This document shows positions 24,281-32,231 of a stretch of DNA of 32,361 nt, piece after piece (the stretch's first letter is position 1; the number at the start of each line of letters is the position of its first letter). This DNA comes from a virus. Made by a program: the position numbers and the translations under genes. Under the pieces are notes generated by a model, which had not been told where the DNA came from, did not search any database, and saw only the letters and a list, made by a program, of their open reading frames with translations. The stretch lies in the IMG/VR virus record IMGVR_UViG_3300032516_000105, positions 1 through 32,361 of that record; one strand, given 5' to 3'.

Positions 24281-27187
24281 ATGGAGACAAAGATTCCCGA
24301 AATAGAGGCAAGAAACATTCTATCAACATATGAAGGAGCTAACAATCAGTTGATAGAATGGAGAACCAGGTTTTTAAACAATAAGAGCTTCAATTTAACA
24401 CGCCCACAAGCTGATTATGTGTTAAAATACAATAAGATAACCCCTAAAGTTGCTAGAAAATATATTTATATTACCGTATCATTTGGGCAAAAATTAAAAG
24501 AAGAAAAATTATTTACAAAAACCATTGAAAAAATATGGTGTGAGAAATTATTATGTGAATCAGATAAGGCTTTTCACATATGGGGTAAATATTTTGATAC
24601 CGAACAAAATCATTCTATTTGGTTACCAAAAGGAGCGATTATACCATCGGAAAAGAAATTAAATCGGGTCATAGATTATTCAAAATATAATGTCCGCCCA
24701 CCAATGGAACATCAAAAAGTGGCAATTGAAAAACTTTTAGCTAATGATAGATTTATTTTAGCAGATGAAATGGGAGGTGGTAAAGGATTGGAAATCAATA
24801 CATTACTATACTCACCAAAAGGAAAAATTAAAATTGGTGATTTAAAAATAGGTGACGAAATAATTGGATTAAATGGTAAAAAATGTAAGGTTAATGGTGT
24901 GTTTTTTCAAGGCGAAATGGATCTTTACAGAATAACATTTAATGACGGATATTCAATATTAACAGATAAAAATCATTTGTTTAAACTATCTTCACGTGGT
25001 TTTGGAAAAAATAATAAAAGCGGAAGATCAGATAGAAAAATAATATTAAGTGTTGATCAAATGATGGATAAAGATTTAAAATTAAAACAAAAAGGATGGG
25101 GATGGAATGAAAAAAGGTCATATGTCTATTCAACATATTATAAAGAAACAAATGGAAACTTGAAATGGCAAATACCAATAGTAAAACCGATAGAGTTCGA
25201 TAATAATGACATCTTACCAATAGATCCATATTTTTTAGGATTAAGTCTTGGAGATGGGTATTTTAGAAAAAAAACTATTCAATTCACATGTCATAAAGAC
25301 GATTATGATGAACTTTTTTATAATTTTAATTTAATTGAAACTAAAACGATAATAAAAAGGCCAAATGTGAGATTTGGATATACTAATATTGGAAATTTAT
25401 TATATGAATTAAATCTTGAAAACACAAGATCCCACACTAAATTCATACCGAACATATATAAATATTCATCAATTGAAAATAGACTTTTGATACTACAAGG
25501 ATTAATGGACACGGATGGTTGTTGTGCATTGAGTGAAAATAATAATTTTAAAGCAACAGAATATACAACAGTATCAGAACAATTATGCGATGATGTTATT
25601 GAAATTGTGCATTCATTAGGTGGAATTGCAAGAAAACATTCAAGAATATCTTTTTATAAAAAAAATGGTATTAGAGTGAAATGTAGAATGACATATTATG
25701 TAAATATTAAGTTGAGCAATGGAATGAACCCTTTTAAATTAAAACGAAAAGCCGAAAGATATAATGATCCACAAAAATATAAAGTTGGTAGATATATTAA
25801 AAATATTGAATTTGAAAGAAAAGGTGAATCAGTATGTATATCCGTGGATTCTCCAGATAAATTATATGTTGCGGATCATGCAATAGTTACACATAACACA
25901 ACATCTTCAATAATTGCGTCATTAGAAAGTGGAGCAAAAAAAATTCTTATTGTGTGTCCAGCGTCCCTTAAAATAAATTGGCAAAAAGAAATAAAAATAT
26001 ATACCGATAGAAAAACATTAATTGTGGAAGGTCGTAAATGGGGATCAACCTTTGATTTTTATATAATAAATTATGATATATTAAAAAATTATCATACAAC
26101 TGAAAAAAGTGAAGATAGTGATGATTATAAATTAATTATAAATGAAGGATTTGATGTAGCAATTATAGATGAGGCACATTTTTTGAGCAACGCCACAAGT
26201 AACAGGTCCAAACTATTAAACGACATTCTCGAAAAAATACCAAAAGTTTGGTTATTAACTGGAACGCCGATGACTAATAGGCCGATTAACTATTTTAATC
26301 TATTAAAAATTGTTCATTCCCCAGTTGCATCAAATTGGCAACACTATGTTAAAAGGTATTGTAAAGGATTTAGATTCAAAGCTAACGGTAGAACAATATG
26401 GAATACAAGTGGTCATAGTAATTTGGATGAATTAAGAGAAATGACAAAAAATATTGTACTACGAAGAATGAAGTCAGATATTCTTGATTTACCTGAAAAA
26501 ATCATAACCCCAATATTCTTAGAATTGAAAAGCACATATTACAATGAAGAACTTGAGGAATTCATGAGAATTACAGAAGAAAATAAACATCGAACAACAC
26601 TTAACATTAATACTCAGGAAGAAGAACCTGATAGAGAGAATCTTATTGCCGTTTTAGGTCGTCTTATGAAAGTTAGACAGGTTCTTGCCTTTGAAAAAAT
26701 ACCATATACTTGTGAATTAATCGATAAAGCCCTTGATCAGGATAAAAAAATTCTTGTCTTTACGAATTTCACAATGACATTAGATATGCTACACGAAAAA
26801 TATAAGAAAAATTCTGTGGTTTTAGATGGTAGAATGACCGCAAATCAAAAAGAAGCGAGCAAAGAGAAATTTCAGAATGATCCGAAGATAAAAGTGTTCA
26901 TTTTGAATATTATTGCCGGTGGCGTTGGCCATAATTTAACAGCCGCCGAAGTTGTTATTATGAACGATTTATCATTTGTTCCTGCTCATCATGCACAAAG
27001 TGAGGACAGAGCCCATAGACCAAATCAGAAAAATAGTGTTACAATATATTATCCAATATTCGAAAACACAATTGAACAAATTGTTTATAACATATTACAA
27101 AGAAAAAAGAATATCATCGACCAGGTAATGGGTGATGGTGAATATTCAGAATCTTTTGCTAAAGAGCTTATGAAGGCACTGCTTTAA
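24281..27187 (+). CDS. SNF2-family (SF2) DNA helicase with an intein in the Walker A motif
   Basis: The frame encodes 968 residues, of which 169-539 form an intein; the spliced helicase would have 597. Extein motifs: DEMGGGK (162-168), completed by T540 after splicing to give the nucleotide-binding GGGKTT; IIDEAH (630-633 for DEAH); LTGTPM (660-664); NIIAGGVGHNL near residue 880; and QSEDRAHRPNQ (906-916), which is the arginine-finger motif of SNF2/SMARCAL1-like translocases. These remodel or reanneal DNA and are used by phages for replication fork and recombination work. The gene starts 57 bp from the divergent neck gene. The intein splits the Walker A between Lys and Thr, so the enzyme cannot work until splicing occurs. 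No Shine-Dalgarno sequence. It is the analogue of T4 UvsW in role only by inference. Confidence 0.9.
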   Translation: METKIPEIEARNILSTYEGANNQLIEWRTRFLNNKSFNLTRPQADYVLKYNKITPKVARKYIYITVSFGQKLKEEKLFTKTIEKIWCEKLLCESDKAFHIWGKYFDTEQNHSIWLPKGAIIPSEKKLNRVIDYSKYNVRPPMEHQKVAIEKLLANDRFILADEMGGGKGLEINTLLYSPKGKIKIGDLKIGDEIIGLNGKKCKVNGVFFQGEMDLYRITFNDGYSILTDKNHLFKLSSRGFGKNNKSGRSDRKIILSVDQMMDKDLKLKQKGWGWNEKRSYVYSTYYKETNGNLKWQIPIVKPIEFDNNDILPIDPYFLGLSLGDGYFRKKTIQFTCHKDDYDELFYNFNLIETKTIIKRPNVRFGYTNIGNLLYELNLENTRSHTKFIPNIYKYSSIENRLLILQGLMDTDGCCALSENNNFKATEYTTVSEQLCDDVIEIVHSLGGIARKHSRISFYKKNGIRVKCRMTYYVNIKLSNGMNPFKLKRKAERYNDPQKYKVGRYIKNIEFERKGESVCISVDSPDKLYVADHAIVTHNTTSSIIASLESGAKKILIVCPASLKINWQKEIKIYTDRKTLIVEGRKWGSTFDFYIINYDILKNYHTTEKSEDSDDYKLIINEGFDVAIIDEAHFLSNATSNRSKLLNDILEKIPKVWLLTGTPMTNRPINYFNLLKIVHSPVASNWQHYVKRYCKGFRFKANGRTIWNTSGHSNLDELREMTKNIVLRRMKSDILDLPEKIITPIFLELKSTYYNEELEEFMRITEENKHRTTLNINTQEEEPDRENLIAVLGRLMKVRQVLAFEKIPYTCELIDKALDQDKKILVFTNFTMTLDMLHEKYKKNSVVLDGRMTANQKEASKEKFQNDPKIKVFILNIIAGGVGHNLTAAEVVIMNDLSFVPAHHAQSEDRAHRPNQKNSVTIYYPIFENTIEQIVYNILQRKKNIIDQVMGDGEYSESFAKELMKALL
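24785..25897 (+). mobile_element. Intein with LAGLIDADG homing endonuclease (371 aa)
   Basis: Residues 169-539 of the helicase frame. N-terminal splice block GLEINTLLYSPKGKIKIGDL starts with Gly, not the usual Cys, Ser or Ala. Block B is T228...H232 followed by L-F (TDKNHLF). The two endonuclease motifs are LGLSLGDGY (319-327) and LQGLMDTDG (405-413), with D325 and D412 as likely metal-binding Asp. The C-terminal block is C519-ISVDSP...YVADHAIVTHN539 and the next extein residue is Thr540. Missing nucleophile at position 1, Cys in block F and Thr at +1 match class 3 inteins, which use the block F Cys to start splicing; the block B Trp typical of that class is Phe234 here. The endonuclease motifs look intact, so homing may be active. 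Confidence 0.85.
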
Positions 27188-27404
27188 GTTTCATTACAAA
27201 TTTAGTGACTTTATTTAAGAAATCGTTATCTTCAACATCACCAAGAACTAGTTGAATAACAATATCACCATCCTTTTTTATTTTTTTGATACTGTTTTTT
27301 GCAGTATCATCCCTTGATTCAATTTCGAACTGAATTTGTTTCTCAAAACAATATCTGTTCAAGTCCAATAAGACATCTGTTAATTCATCGTTCACATTTC
27401 CCAT
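27168..27404 (-). CDS. Hypothetical protein (78 aa)
   Basis: The 78-residue product (MGNVNDELTDVLLDLNRYCF..., ending MKLKAVPS) has no recognised family. It looks soluble, with a first amphipathic helix, then an acidic/basic middle containing IKKIKKDGDIVIQLVLGD, then another helix; there is no membrane segment. Its stop overlaps the end of the helicase frame by 20 bp on the opposite strand, and its start lies 40 bp from the divergent gp13-like gene. A TATATTTGG sequence, which is a good Bacteroidota -7 element, reads towards it on minus (about 27411-27419). No other gene would use this stretch, and codon content is like the neighbours. Confidence 0.6.
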   Translation of the reverse strand: MGNVNDELTDVLLDLNRYCFEKQIQFEIESRDDTAKNSIKKIKKDGDIVIQLVLGDVEDNDFLNKVTKFVMKLKAVPS

Positions 27405-27444
27405 AATTATCCCAAATATAAACTATTTATGTAATAAAGTAAAT

Positions 27445-28563
27445 ATGGCAACAACAGTAATAAATGCAGAGGACAGAGAAAAACTTTATACTCAGGTTTT
27501 ACATCTTTTAGGAGTGCCTGTTCGCGGGATTGAATTAACAGAAGAACAATTGGACACATTTCTGGAATTGTCAATCTCTGAATATGAACAATATGTAAAT
27601 GATTGGTTAATTGAGTCTCAATGGTCATCATTAGCTGGCCTCGATGTCGATAATCAATCTCTAACACGAGCGTTCACAACGAGAAATTTAGATTATCAAA
27701 CACAATACACATATGCTTATTCCAAAATTGTTGGATTACAAGCTGGTGGAGATAGTGTATTGAAAAAAGATTATTTTGATTTGGTTGCAGGTCGACAAAT
27801 GTATACAATTCCAGCTGGACGCGAAATAAATGAACTATTATGGTTTACACGAGCAGAATTAACGGATTCAATCATTGACCCATTCTTAGGGGGATTTGGC
27901 GGACTTGGCGGCGTTGGATTTGGTGGTGTTGGTGGATTTGCACAAGTTGGGATGTCAGGTTCATACTTTATGTTACCCGCGTTCGATCTTTTATTAAGGA
28001 TGCAAGATAGAAACCTTAAAAATAGATTAATTGGGGGTGAGTTAACCTACAGAATCACAGCAGGAGAAAACGGAACAAAAAATGTTCATCTATATAATGT
28101 GCCAGGTGGTAGATTTGATTTTGGATCTGTTAAAAATAACAACTGGAAAGTTTGGTACTGGTATTACGAAACAACCAATAGGGATGATTGTCTTGCTAAA
28201 AATAAAGATATTATTAAATTACCATCCGATGTTATGACCGAAGAGTTAACATGGGTGGCATTAAACGCACCCGCTCAAAACTGGGTAAGAAAATTTCTTA
28301 TAGCATATTCCAAAGAAGGTCTAGCTAGAATTTGGGGTAAATTCTCAGGTGAATTACAAGTTCCAGAGAGCTCCGTTAAATTAGATTATCAATCTTTACT
28401 TACAGAGGCAAGAGATGAAAAAGTGAAGCTAATTGAAGAATTAAAAGTGAGATTAGAAAGACTTCTTCCTGATAAATTACTTGAAAGAAAAGCAAATGAG
28501 GCTAAATTCTTAAATGAAAGTCTCAAGTATAGAGCGATGGTATATCCTATTCAAGTTATTTAA
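27445..28563 (+). CDS. Neck protein (gp13-like head completion)
   Basis: The 372-residue product begins like gp13 neck proteins of T4-type phages: EDREKLYTQVLHLLGVPVRG and IELTEEQLDTFLELSISEYE at about residues 9-48 (a helical start with 'LxxLGxPVxxIExTxEQxxxxxxxSIxEY'). The middle carries a Gly-rich insert, LGGFGGLGGVGFGGVGGFAQ (about residues 150-169), and the C-terminus has NAPAQNWVRKFLIAYSKEGL and a charged helix ending DKLLERKANE. gp13 binds under the portal and, with gp14, completes the head for tail joining. T4 gp13 is 309 residues. The gene is on plus and not next to the gp14-like gene, so the T4 13-14-15 order is broken. A TATTTAT box lies 14 nt before the ATG; no Shine-Dalgarno sequence. 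Confidence 0.7.
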   Translation: MATTVINAEDREKLYTQVLHLLGVPVRGIELTEEQLDTFLELSISEYEQYVNDWLIESQWSSLAGLDVDNQSLTRAFTTRNLDYQTQYTYAYSKIVGLQAGGDSVLKKDYFDLVAGRQMYTIPAGREINELLWFTRAELTDSIIDPFLGGFGGLGGVGFGGVGGFAQVGMSGSYFMLPAFDLLLRMQDRNLKNRLIGGELTYRITAGENGTKNVHLYNVPGGRFDFGSVKNNNWKVWYWYYETTNRDDCLAKNKDIIKLPSDVMTEELTWVALNAPAQNWVRKFLIAYSKEGLARIWGKFSGELQVPESSVKLDYQSLLTEARDEKVKLIEELKVRLERLLPDKLLERKANEAKFLNESLKYRAMVYPIQVI

Positions 28564-28602
28564 TAATTTCAATTTATATTTTTTTATTTCGAAAATATTG
28601 TT

Positions 28603-28611
28603 TATATTTAT
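28603..28611 (+). promoter_or_regulatory. TATATTTAT box before DNA polymerase
   Basis: The box lies 61 nt before the polymerase ATG, leaving room for a leader that contains the hairpin at 28629-28643. TTTG-like sequence at the expected spacing is weak. Confidence 0.4.
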
Positions 28612-28628
28612 TGTCAAGTAAGGCAAAC

Positions 28629-28643
28629 TACGGATTTTCCGTA
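28629..28643 (+). promoter_or_regulatory. Leader hairpin before DNA polymerase
   Basis: TACGGA-TTT-TCCGTA forms a 6-bp stem with a 3-nt loop, 29 nt before the polymerase start. A translational operator for a phage polymerase is possible (T4 gp43 represses its own mRNA through a leader hairpin), but this is only an analogy. There is no T-run, so termination is unlikely. Confidence 0.35.
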
Positions 28644-28672
28644 AGCTAATATGTCAAATTTAAAGTATAAAC

Positions 28673-31669
28673 ATGAAGGAAATAATTTCACAGAAGGTCA
28701 TCGAAGACTTTCTTAACGGGGAAGATCCTGAAAAGTATATCGTTGGTATTGAGTACGATTACAAAAATAACACAATCTATAAAATCATTCAAGATCCTGA
28801 AAAAGGTAAAATCATAAAACAAGATACAATTGTACCATTTCTTTGGGTTGGAGATTTAACGGGACTCAATTTTTATCAGAATAATAAGACCCTCCAAAAG
28901 AAGAAAATGGGGGAATATGGTATCCTGATCGAATCACTCGACACATATGATGATCCCAGACTCAATAGTGGTCTTCGTTATTTAGTTAAATGTCTGAAAG
29001 GGTATACAGAACTTCTGAACTTCTTCAAACAGGGTGGAATCGATCCATGGGGCGAGAAATATAAAAAATATTTTCAAATATTAAATCCCGCTGAACAATA
29101 TCTTGTACAGAAAAGAAAAAGATTATTTAAGGGTATTGACGAATATGAGGATGTACATAGGCTTGTATTTGACATTGAGACAACGGGATTAAATCCTGAA
29201 ACGGATAAAATAATTATGATTGGAGTTAAAAACAATCGTGGACTTCAACACTCCATCGATGCTTTTGGTGAAAACGGGGAACAAAGATGTATTACGGAGT
29301 TTTTTAATCTTATTAGAGAGATAAAACCCACGATTATTGGTGGTTATAATTCAGCATCCTTCGATTTTCCATTTATTATGAAAAGAGCGGAGACCCTGAA
29401 GATGGATATCCAAAAATTGACACAAATTCTATCATTTACAGGAATTAAACTAAAAGAAGGAATATTAAAACTCGCAAATGAGATAGAGCCATACAATCAA
29501 TATGTTATATGGGGGTTTAATATCATAGATATCTCACATTCTGTTCGTAGAGCACAGGCCATCAACTCAGAAATCAAGAGTTGGGGTCTTAAATACATCA
29601 CCAAATATCTTGAAAAAGAAAAGCCAGATCGTATCTATGTGGATGGCGCGTATATTTCAAAAATTTACTTGGGCGGAGAGAGTTATTATGTAAATCCCAA
29701 AACAGGTGGATGGAGAAAGATCGGAGATCCTGGTACTGAAGGACTTTTAGAGAAATATCCAGGTAAATATGAAATATGGCCAGGAAGAAAACTTATCGAA
29801 CAGTATCTCGATGATGATCTATATGAAACAATGGTGGTTGATGATTCATTTAGTCAGGCAACATTCTTATTGTCAAAATTAGTGCCAACGACATATGAAA
29901 GAATTGCCACAATGGGAACTGCAACCCTGTGGAAATTAATTATGTTAGCGTGGTCATACCAAAATAATCTTGCAATACCGGAAAAAGACGAAAAAAGAGA
30001 TTTTGTGGGTGGTTTATCCAGATTATTAAGAGTTGGGTATTCAAAAGGTATCACAAAAGTTGACTTCGCGTCTCTTTATCCTGCTATTGACCTTGTAAAT
30101 GATATATTTCCAACTTGTGATGTATTGGGAGCTCTAAAAGCGATGTTAAAATATTTCCGTAATATTCGTATTGGGTATAAAAGACAGAAAGAAGAATTTG
30201 AAAAAACCAATCCTGCTCTATCTGAAAAATATGATAGAAAACAATTACCGATTAAAATATTCATCAATGCGTTTTTCGGATCTCTATCAGCTCCCAAAGT
30301 TTTCCATTGGGGAGATATGAATTTAGGTGAAATGACGACATGTATTGGAAGACAAGTTCTTCGTATGATGATGATGTTTTATTTAAAGAAAGGGTACGTT
30401 CCCCTCACTCTAGATACTGATGGCGTCTGTTTCTCAGATCCAGAAGATATTAACTCCCATGTTTATACTGGTAAAGGGTTAAATGAATTAGTTGAAAAAG
30501 GTAAAGAATATCGGGGTATTTATGCCGATGTTGCGGAATTTAATGATATATTCATGAGAGGTGAAATGGGATTGGACATTGATTATACCGCCGAAGCAAT
30601 GATTAATGTATCTAAAAAGAATTACATATTAAAGATGGAGAAAAAGGGTAAAATAAAAATAAAAGTAGTGGGAAATACCCTTAAATCCAAAAAATTACCA
30701 CAATACATAGTTGAATTCTTAGATGATGGATTTAAATATCTATTAGATGGCGACGGATTATCTTTTATCAATTTATATTATGACTATATTGATAAACTAT
30801 ATAACCATCAGATTCCATTGGTTAAAATTGCCAATAAATCCCGTGTTAAACAAAGCGTTGAAGATTATAAAAAATATATAAAGAAAAAAAATAAAGGCGG
30901 ATCATTCATGTCTCGTCAGGCACATATGGAACTTATTACACAAGATGAATATCCCGCATCACTTGGTGAAACAATATATTATGTTAATAATGGTACAAAA
31001 AAATCCGATGGAGATGTTCAAAAAGTTTCAAGTTATGATCAAAAATACACAAGAAAACAATTAGTTGAATATCAGGATGCTCACGAGGGAAAACTTCCAC
31101 CAAAGAAATTACATATTGAAATCAATTGTTATCGAGTTTCAGAGAACGATATTCTGAATAACCCAAATATGACGGGCGAATATAATATCGAGAAATACAT
31201 TGCTAATTTTAATAAACGAATTCTACCATTACTTGTGGTATTTAAACCTGAAATCAGAAATGATATCTTAATTGAGAATCCCGAAAATAAACAATATTTT
31301 ACCGCATTACAATGTGAACTTGATAATGGTCATCCATTAATCCCAAAAGAGAAAAGAACAACTAAAAAAATAAAAGAATATACGGGTCTACCAGAAGCAC
31401 CAAAAAAGAAAGCAGTATCTAAAAAAGGACAGGATGAAATAGAAGAAGTTATGACATTATCCGATGGTGAAGTGATATTCTGGAATCGTGTAGAAAAAGA
31501 TCCATATTTTATGTATGTTGATGACAGCTTATCTCTTGTAGATCAATATTGGGTCGATTATAATAGAAAAGTTGTCAGATTAGAGGCTGAAAGTAGTAAA
31601 GTTATTGAAGAAGATGAAATTATCTCTAACGATGGTAGAGATCTGGCTTATCACGCAACCGAAGTTTAA
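28673..31669 (+). CDS. Family B DNA polymerase with 3'-5' exonuclease
   Basis: The 998-residue product is a replicative family B polymerase (T4 gp43 type, 898 residues). Exonuclease: Exo I FDIETTGL (D167, E169), Exo II IGGYNSASFDFPF (N226, D231) and a YLDDDLYET segment near residue 380 as likely Exo III. Polymerase: motif A DFASLYPAI (D464), motif B KIFINAFFG (K528, N532, F535, G536) and motif C DTDG (D581, D583). Variants: Phe instead of Tyr in NxxYG, Gly instead of Ser in DTDS, and only 64 residues between motif A Asp and motif B Lys. All catalytic acidic residues are present, so it should be active. A long C-terminal region after residue 700 is Lys-rich. The stop codon overlaps that of the facing BppU-like gene. 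No intein is seen in it. Confidence 0.93.
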   Translation: MKEIISQKVIEDFLNGEDPEKYIVGIEYDYKNNTIYKIIQDPEKGKIIKQDTIVPFLWVGDLTGLNFYQNNKTLQKKKMGEYGILIESLDTYDDPRLNSGLRYLVKCLKGYTELLNFFKQGGIDPWGEKYKKYFQILNPAEQYLVQKRKRLFKGIDEYEDVHRLVFDIETTGLNPETDKIIMIGVKNNRGLQHSIDAFGENGEQRCITEFFNLIREIKPTIIGGYNSASFDFPFIMKRAETLKMDIQKLTQILSFTGIKLKEGILKLANEIEPYNQYVIWGFNIIDISHSVRRAQAINSEIKSWGLKYITKYLEKEKPDRIYVDGAYISKIYLGGESYYVNPKTGGWRKIGDPGTEGLLEKYPGKYEIWPGRKLIEQYLDDDLYETMVVDDSFSQATFLLSKLVPTTYERIATMGTATLWKLIMLAWSYQNNLAIPEKDEKRDFVGGLSRLLRVGYSKGITKVDFASLYPAIDLVNDIFPTCDVLGALKAMLKYFRNIRIGYKRQKEEFEKTNPALSEKYDRKQLPIKIFINAFFGSLSAPKVFHWGDMNLGEMTTCIGRQVLRMMMMFYLKKGYVPLTLDTDGVCFSDPEDINSHVYTGKGLNELVEKGKEYRGIYADVAEFNDIFMRGEMGLDIDYTAEAMINVSKKNYILKMEKKGKIKIKVVGNTLKSKKLPQYIVEFLDDGFKYLLDGDGLSFINLYYDYIDKLYNHQIPLVKIANKSRVKQSVEDYKKYIKKKNKGGSFMSRQAHMELITQDEYPASLGETIYYVNNGTKKSDGDVQKVSSYDQKYTRKQLVEYQDAHEGKLPPKKLHIEINCYRVSENDILNNPNMTGEYNIEKYIANFNKRILPLLVVFKPEIRNDILIENPENKQYFTALQCELDNGHPLIPKEKRTTKKIKEYTGLPEAPKKKAVSKKGQDEIEEVMTLSDGEVIFWNRVEKDPYFMYVDDSLSLVDQYWVDYNRKVVRLEAESSKVIEEDEIISNDGRDLAYHATEV

Positions 31670-32034
31670 GTAATGTTAATATAAAGTCGATCTCTTATTG
31701 GAACAATAAGTTTTGTTGTATTATTTTGATTACTGTCGGTAAATTGAATAGTGAATTTTCCTTCAAACTTGCCCATTTCTGATGTTTGTAATTCCGTAAA
31801 ACGATAGATGATATAATATTCGTCTGTCGTTTGATTATATTTCTTTGTTCTTAAAGCTATAGAACAAGGGGCATTTAAAATGAACGGAATTCCTGTCTTA
31901 GTATCTGACATTTCAAATGTAATCTCGGAATTTTCCAATAATTCATTAAACGATGATTTATCATTTTTTCCATCATCGATTAATCTCATTTTTAATATGG
32001 GGTCCGTTGCCCCTTGTTTAATAAAAAAATCCAT
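31666..32034 (-). CDS. BppU-like baseplate/receptor-binding adaptor domain protein (122 aa)
   Basis: The 122-residue product starts MDFFIKQGATDPILKMRLID, has SEITFEMSDTKTGIPFILNA in the middle, then DEYYIIYRF and KFEGKFTIQFTDS, and ends LIVPIRDRLYINIT. 'FxIKQGDTxPxLxxxLxD ... VxFxMxD' is the plan of the N-terminal BppU-like domain that anchors fibres or receptor-binding parts to baseplates; many myoviruses carry short stand-alone versions. The last 15 residues are as in those. It faces the polymerase gene, sharing 4 bp at the stops. Start: ATG at 32034 after AAAAAAGG, a weak ribosome binding site. The upstream neighbour on minus is the 54-codon ORF. Confidence 0.6.
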   Translation of the reverse strand: MDFFIKQGATDPILKMRLIDDGKNDKSSFNELLENSEITFEMSDTKTGIPFILNAPCSIALRTKKYNQTTDEYYIIYRFTELQTSEMGKFEGKFTIQFTDSNQNNTTKLIVPIRDRLYINIT

Positions 32035-32066
32035 AAACTACCTTTTTTAATAATAAGGCTCCTAAA

Positions 32067-32231
32067 TTAAATATCAAGAATTTTAGAAGTTTCATCGATT
32101 GAGCCAATTAAAATTGGTCTTATTTCATCTCCACTCCTGTAATCGTTAGTTCCTAACGATATTATTTTACACAATGGGAGCAAAAGCCCACTCATCAGCT
32201 TTGCTGTGGGTGGGTAGTTCATTGGTATCAT
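32067..32231 (-). CDS. Small ORF (54 aa) carrying an IS605-end-like insert
   Basis: The frame starts at ATG 32229-32231, overlapping the TGA of the upstream partial gene (ATGA), and stops at TAA 32067-32069. The second half, CKIISLGTNDYRSGDEIRPI then LIGSIDETSKILDI, reads like an ordinary protein. The first half, NYPPTAKLMSGLLLP, is simply the translation of the antisense of the IS605-end-like hairpin at 32171-32224. If 51 bp (32171-32221) are taken out, the frame stays open as MIPSKIISLG..., so an insertion that kept the frame is possible. No family is recognised. It could be a real, translationally coupled protein or a by-product of the insertion. Confidence 0.45.
   Translation of the reverse strand: MIPMNYPPTAKLMSGLLLPLCKIISLGTNDYRSGDEIRPILIGSIDETSKILDI
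32171..32224 (+). mobile_element. Solo IS200/IS605-like end hairpin (possible omega-RNA-like scar)
   Basis: On plus, an outer CAATG...CATTG pair (32172-32176 with 32220-32224) encloses CCCAC (32187-32191) that can pair with GTGGG (32206-32210 or 32210-32214), around a CAGC-TTT-GCTG stem. The 3' part ends GTGGGTGGGTAGTTCA. The pattern 'GCCCAC ... TTT ... GTGGGTAGTTCA' is what I know from right ends of IS605-family elements and the 3' parts of TnpB guide RNAs. TTAC directly precedes it (32167-32170), the target of IS608. No transposase is next to it. About 51-53 bp in all. Confidence 0.5.

Noticed and set aside
27407-27667. 86-codon minus-strand frame opposite the gp13-like gene
   Set aside because: It is antisense to the N-terminal coding region of the neck protein and shows low-complexity Leu/Ile composition.
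28651-28716. 21-codon upstream frame overlapping the polymerase start
   Set aside because: It is short, has no ribosome binding site and no conserved features; a chance ATG in the leader is more likely.
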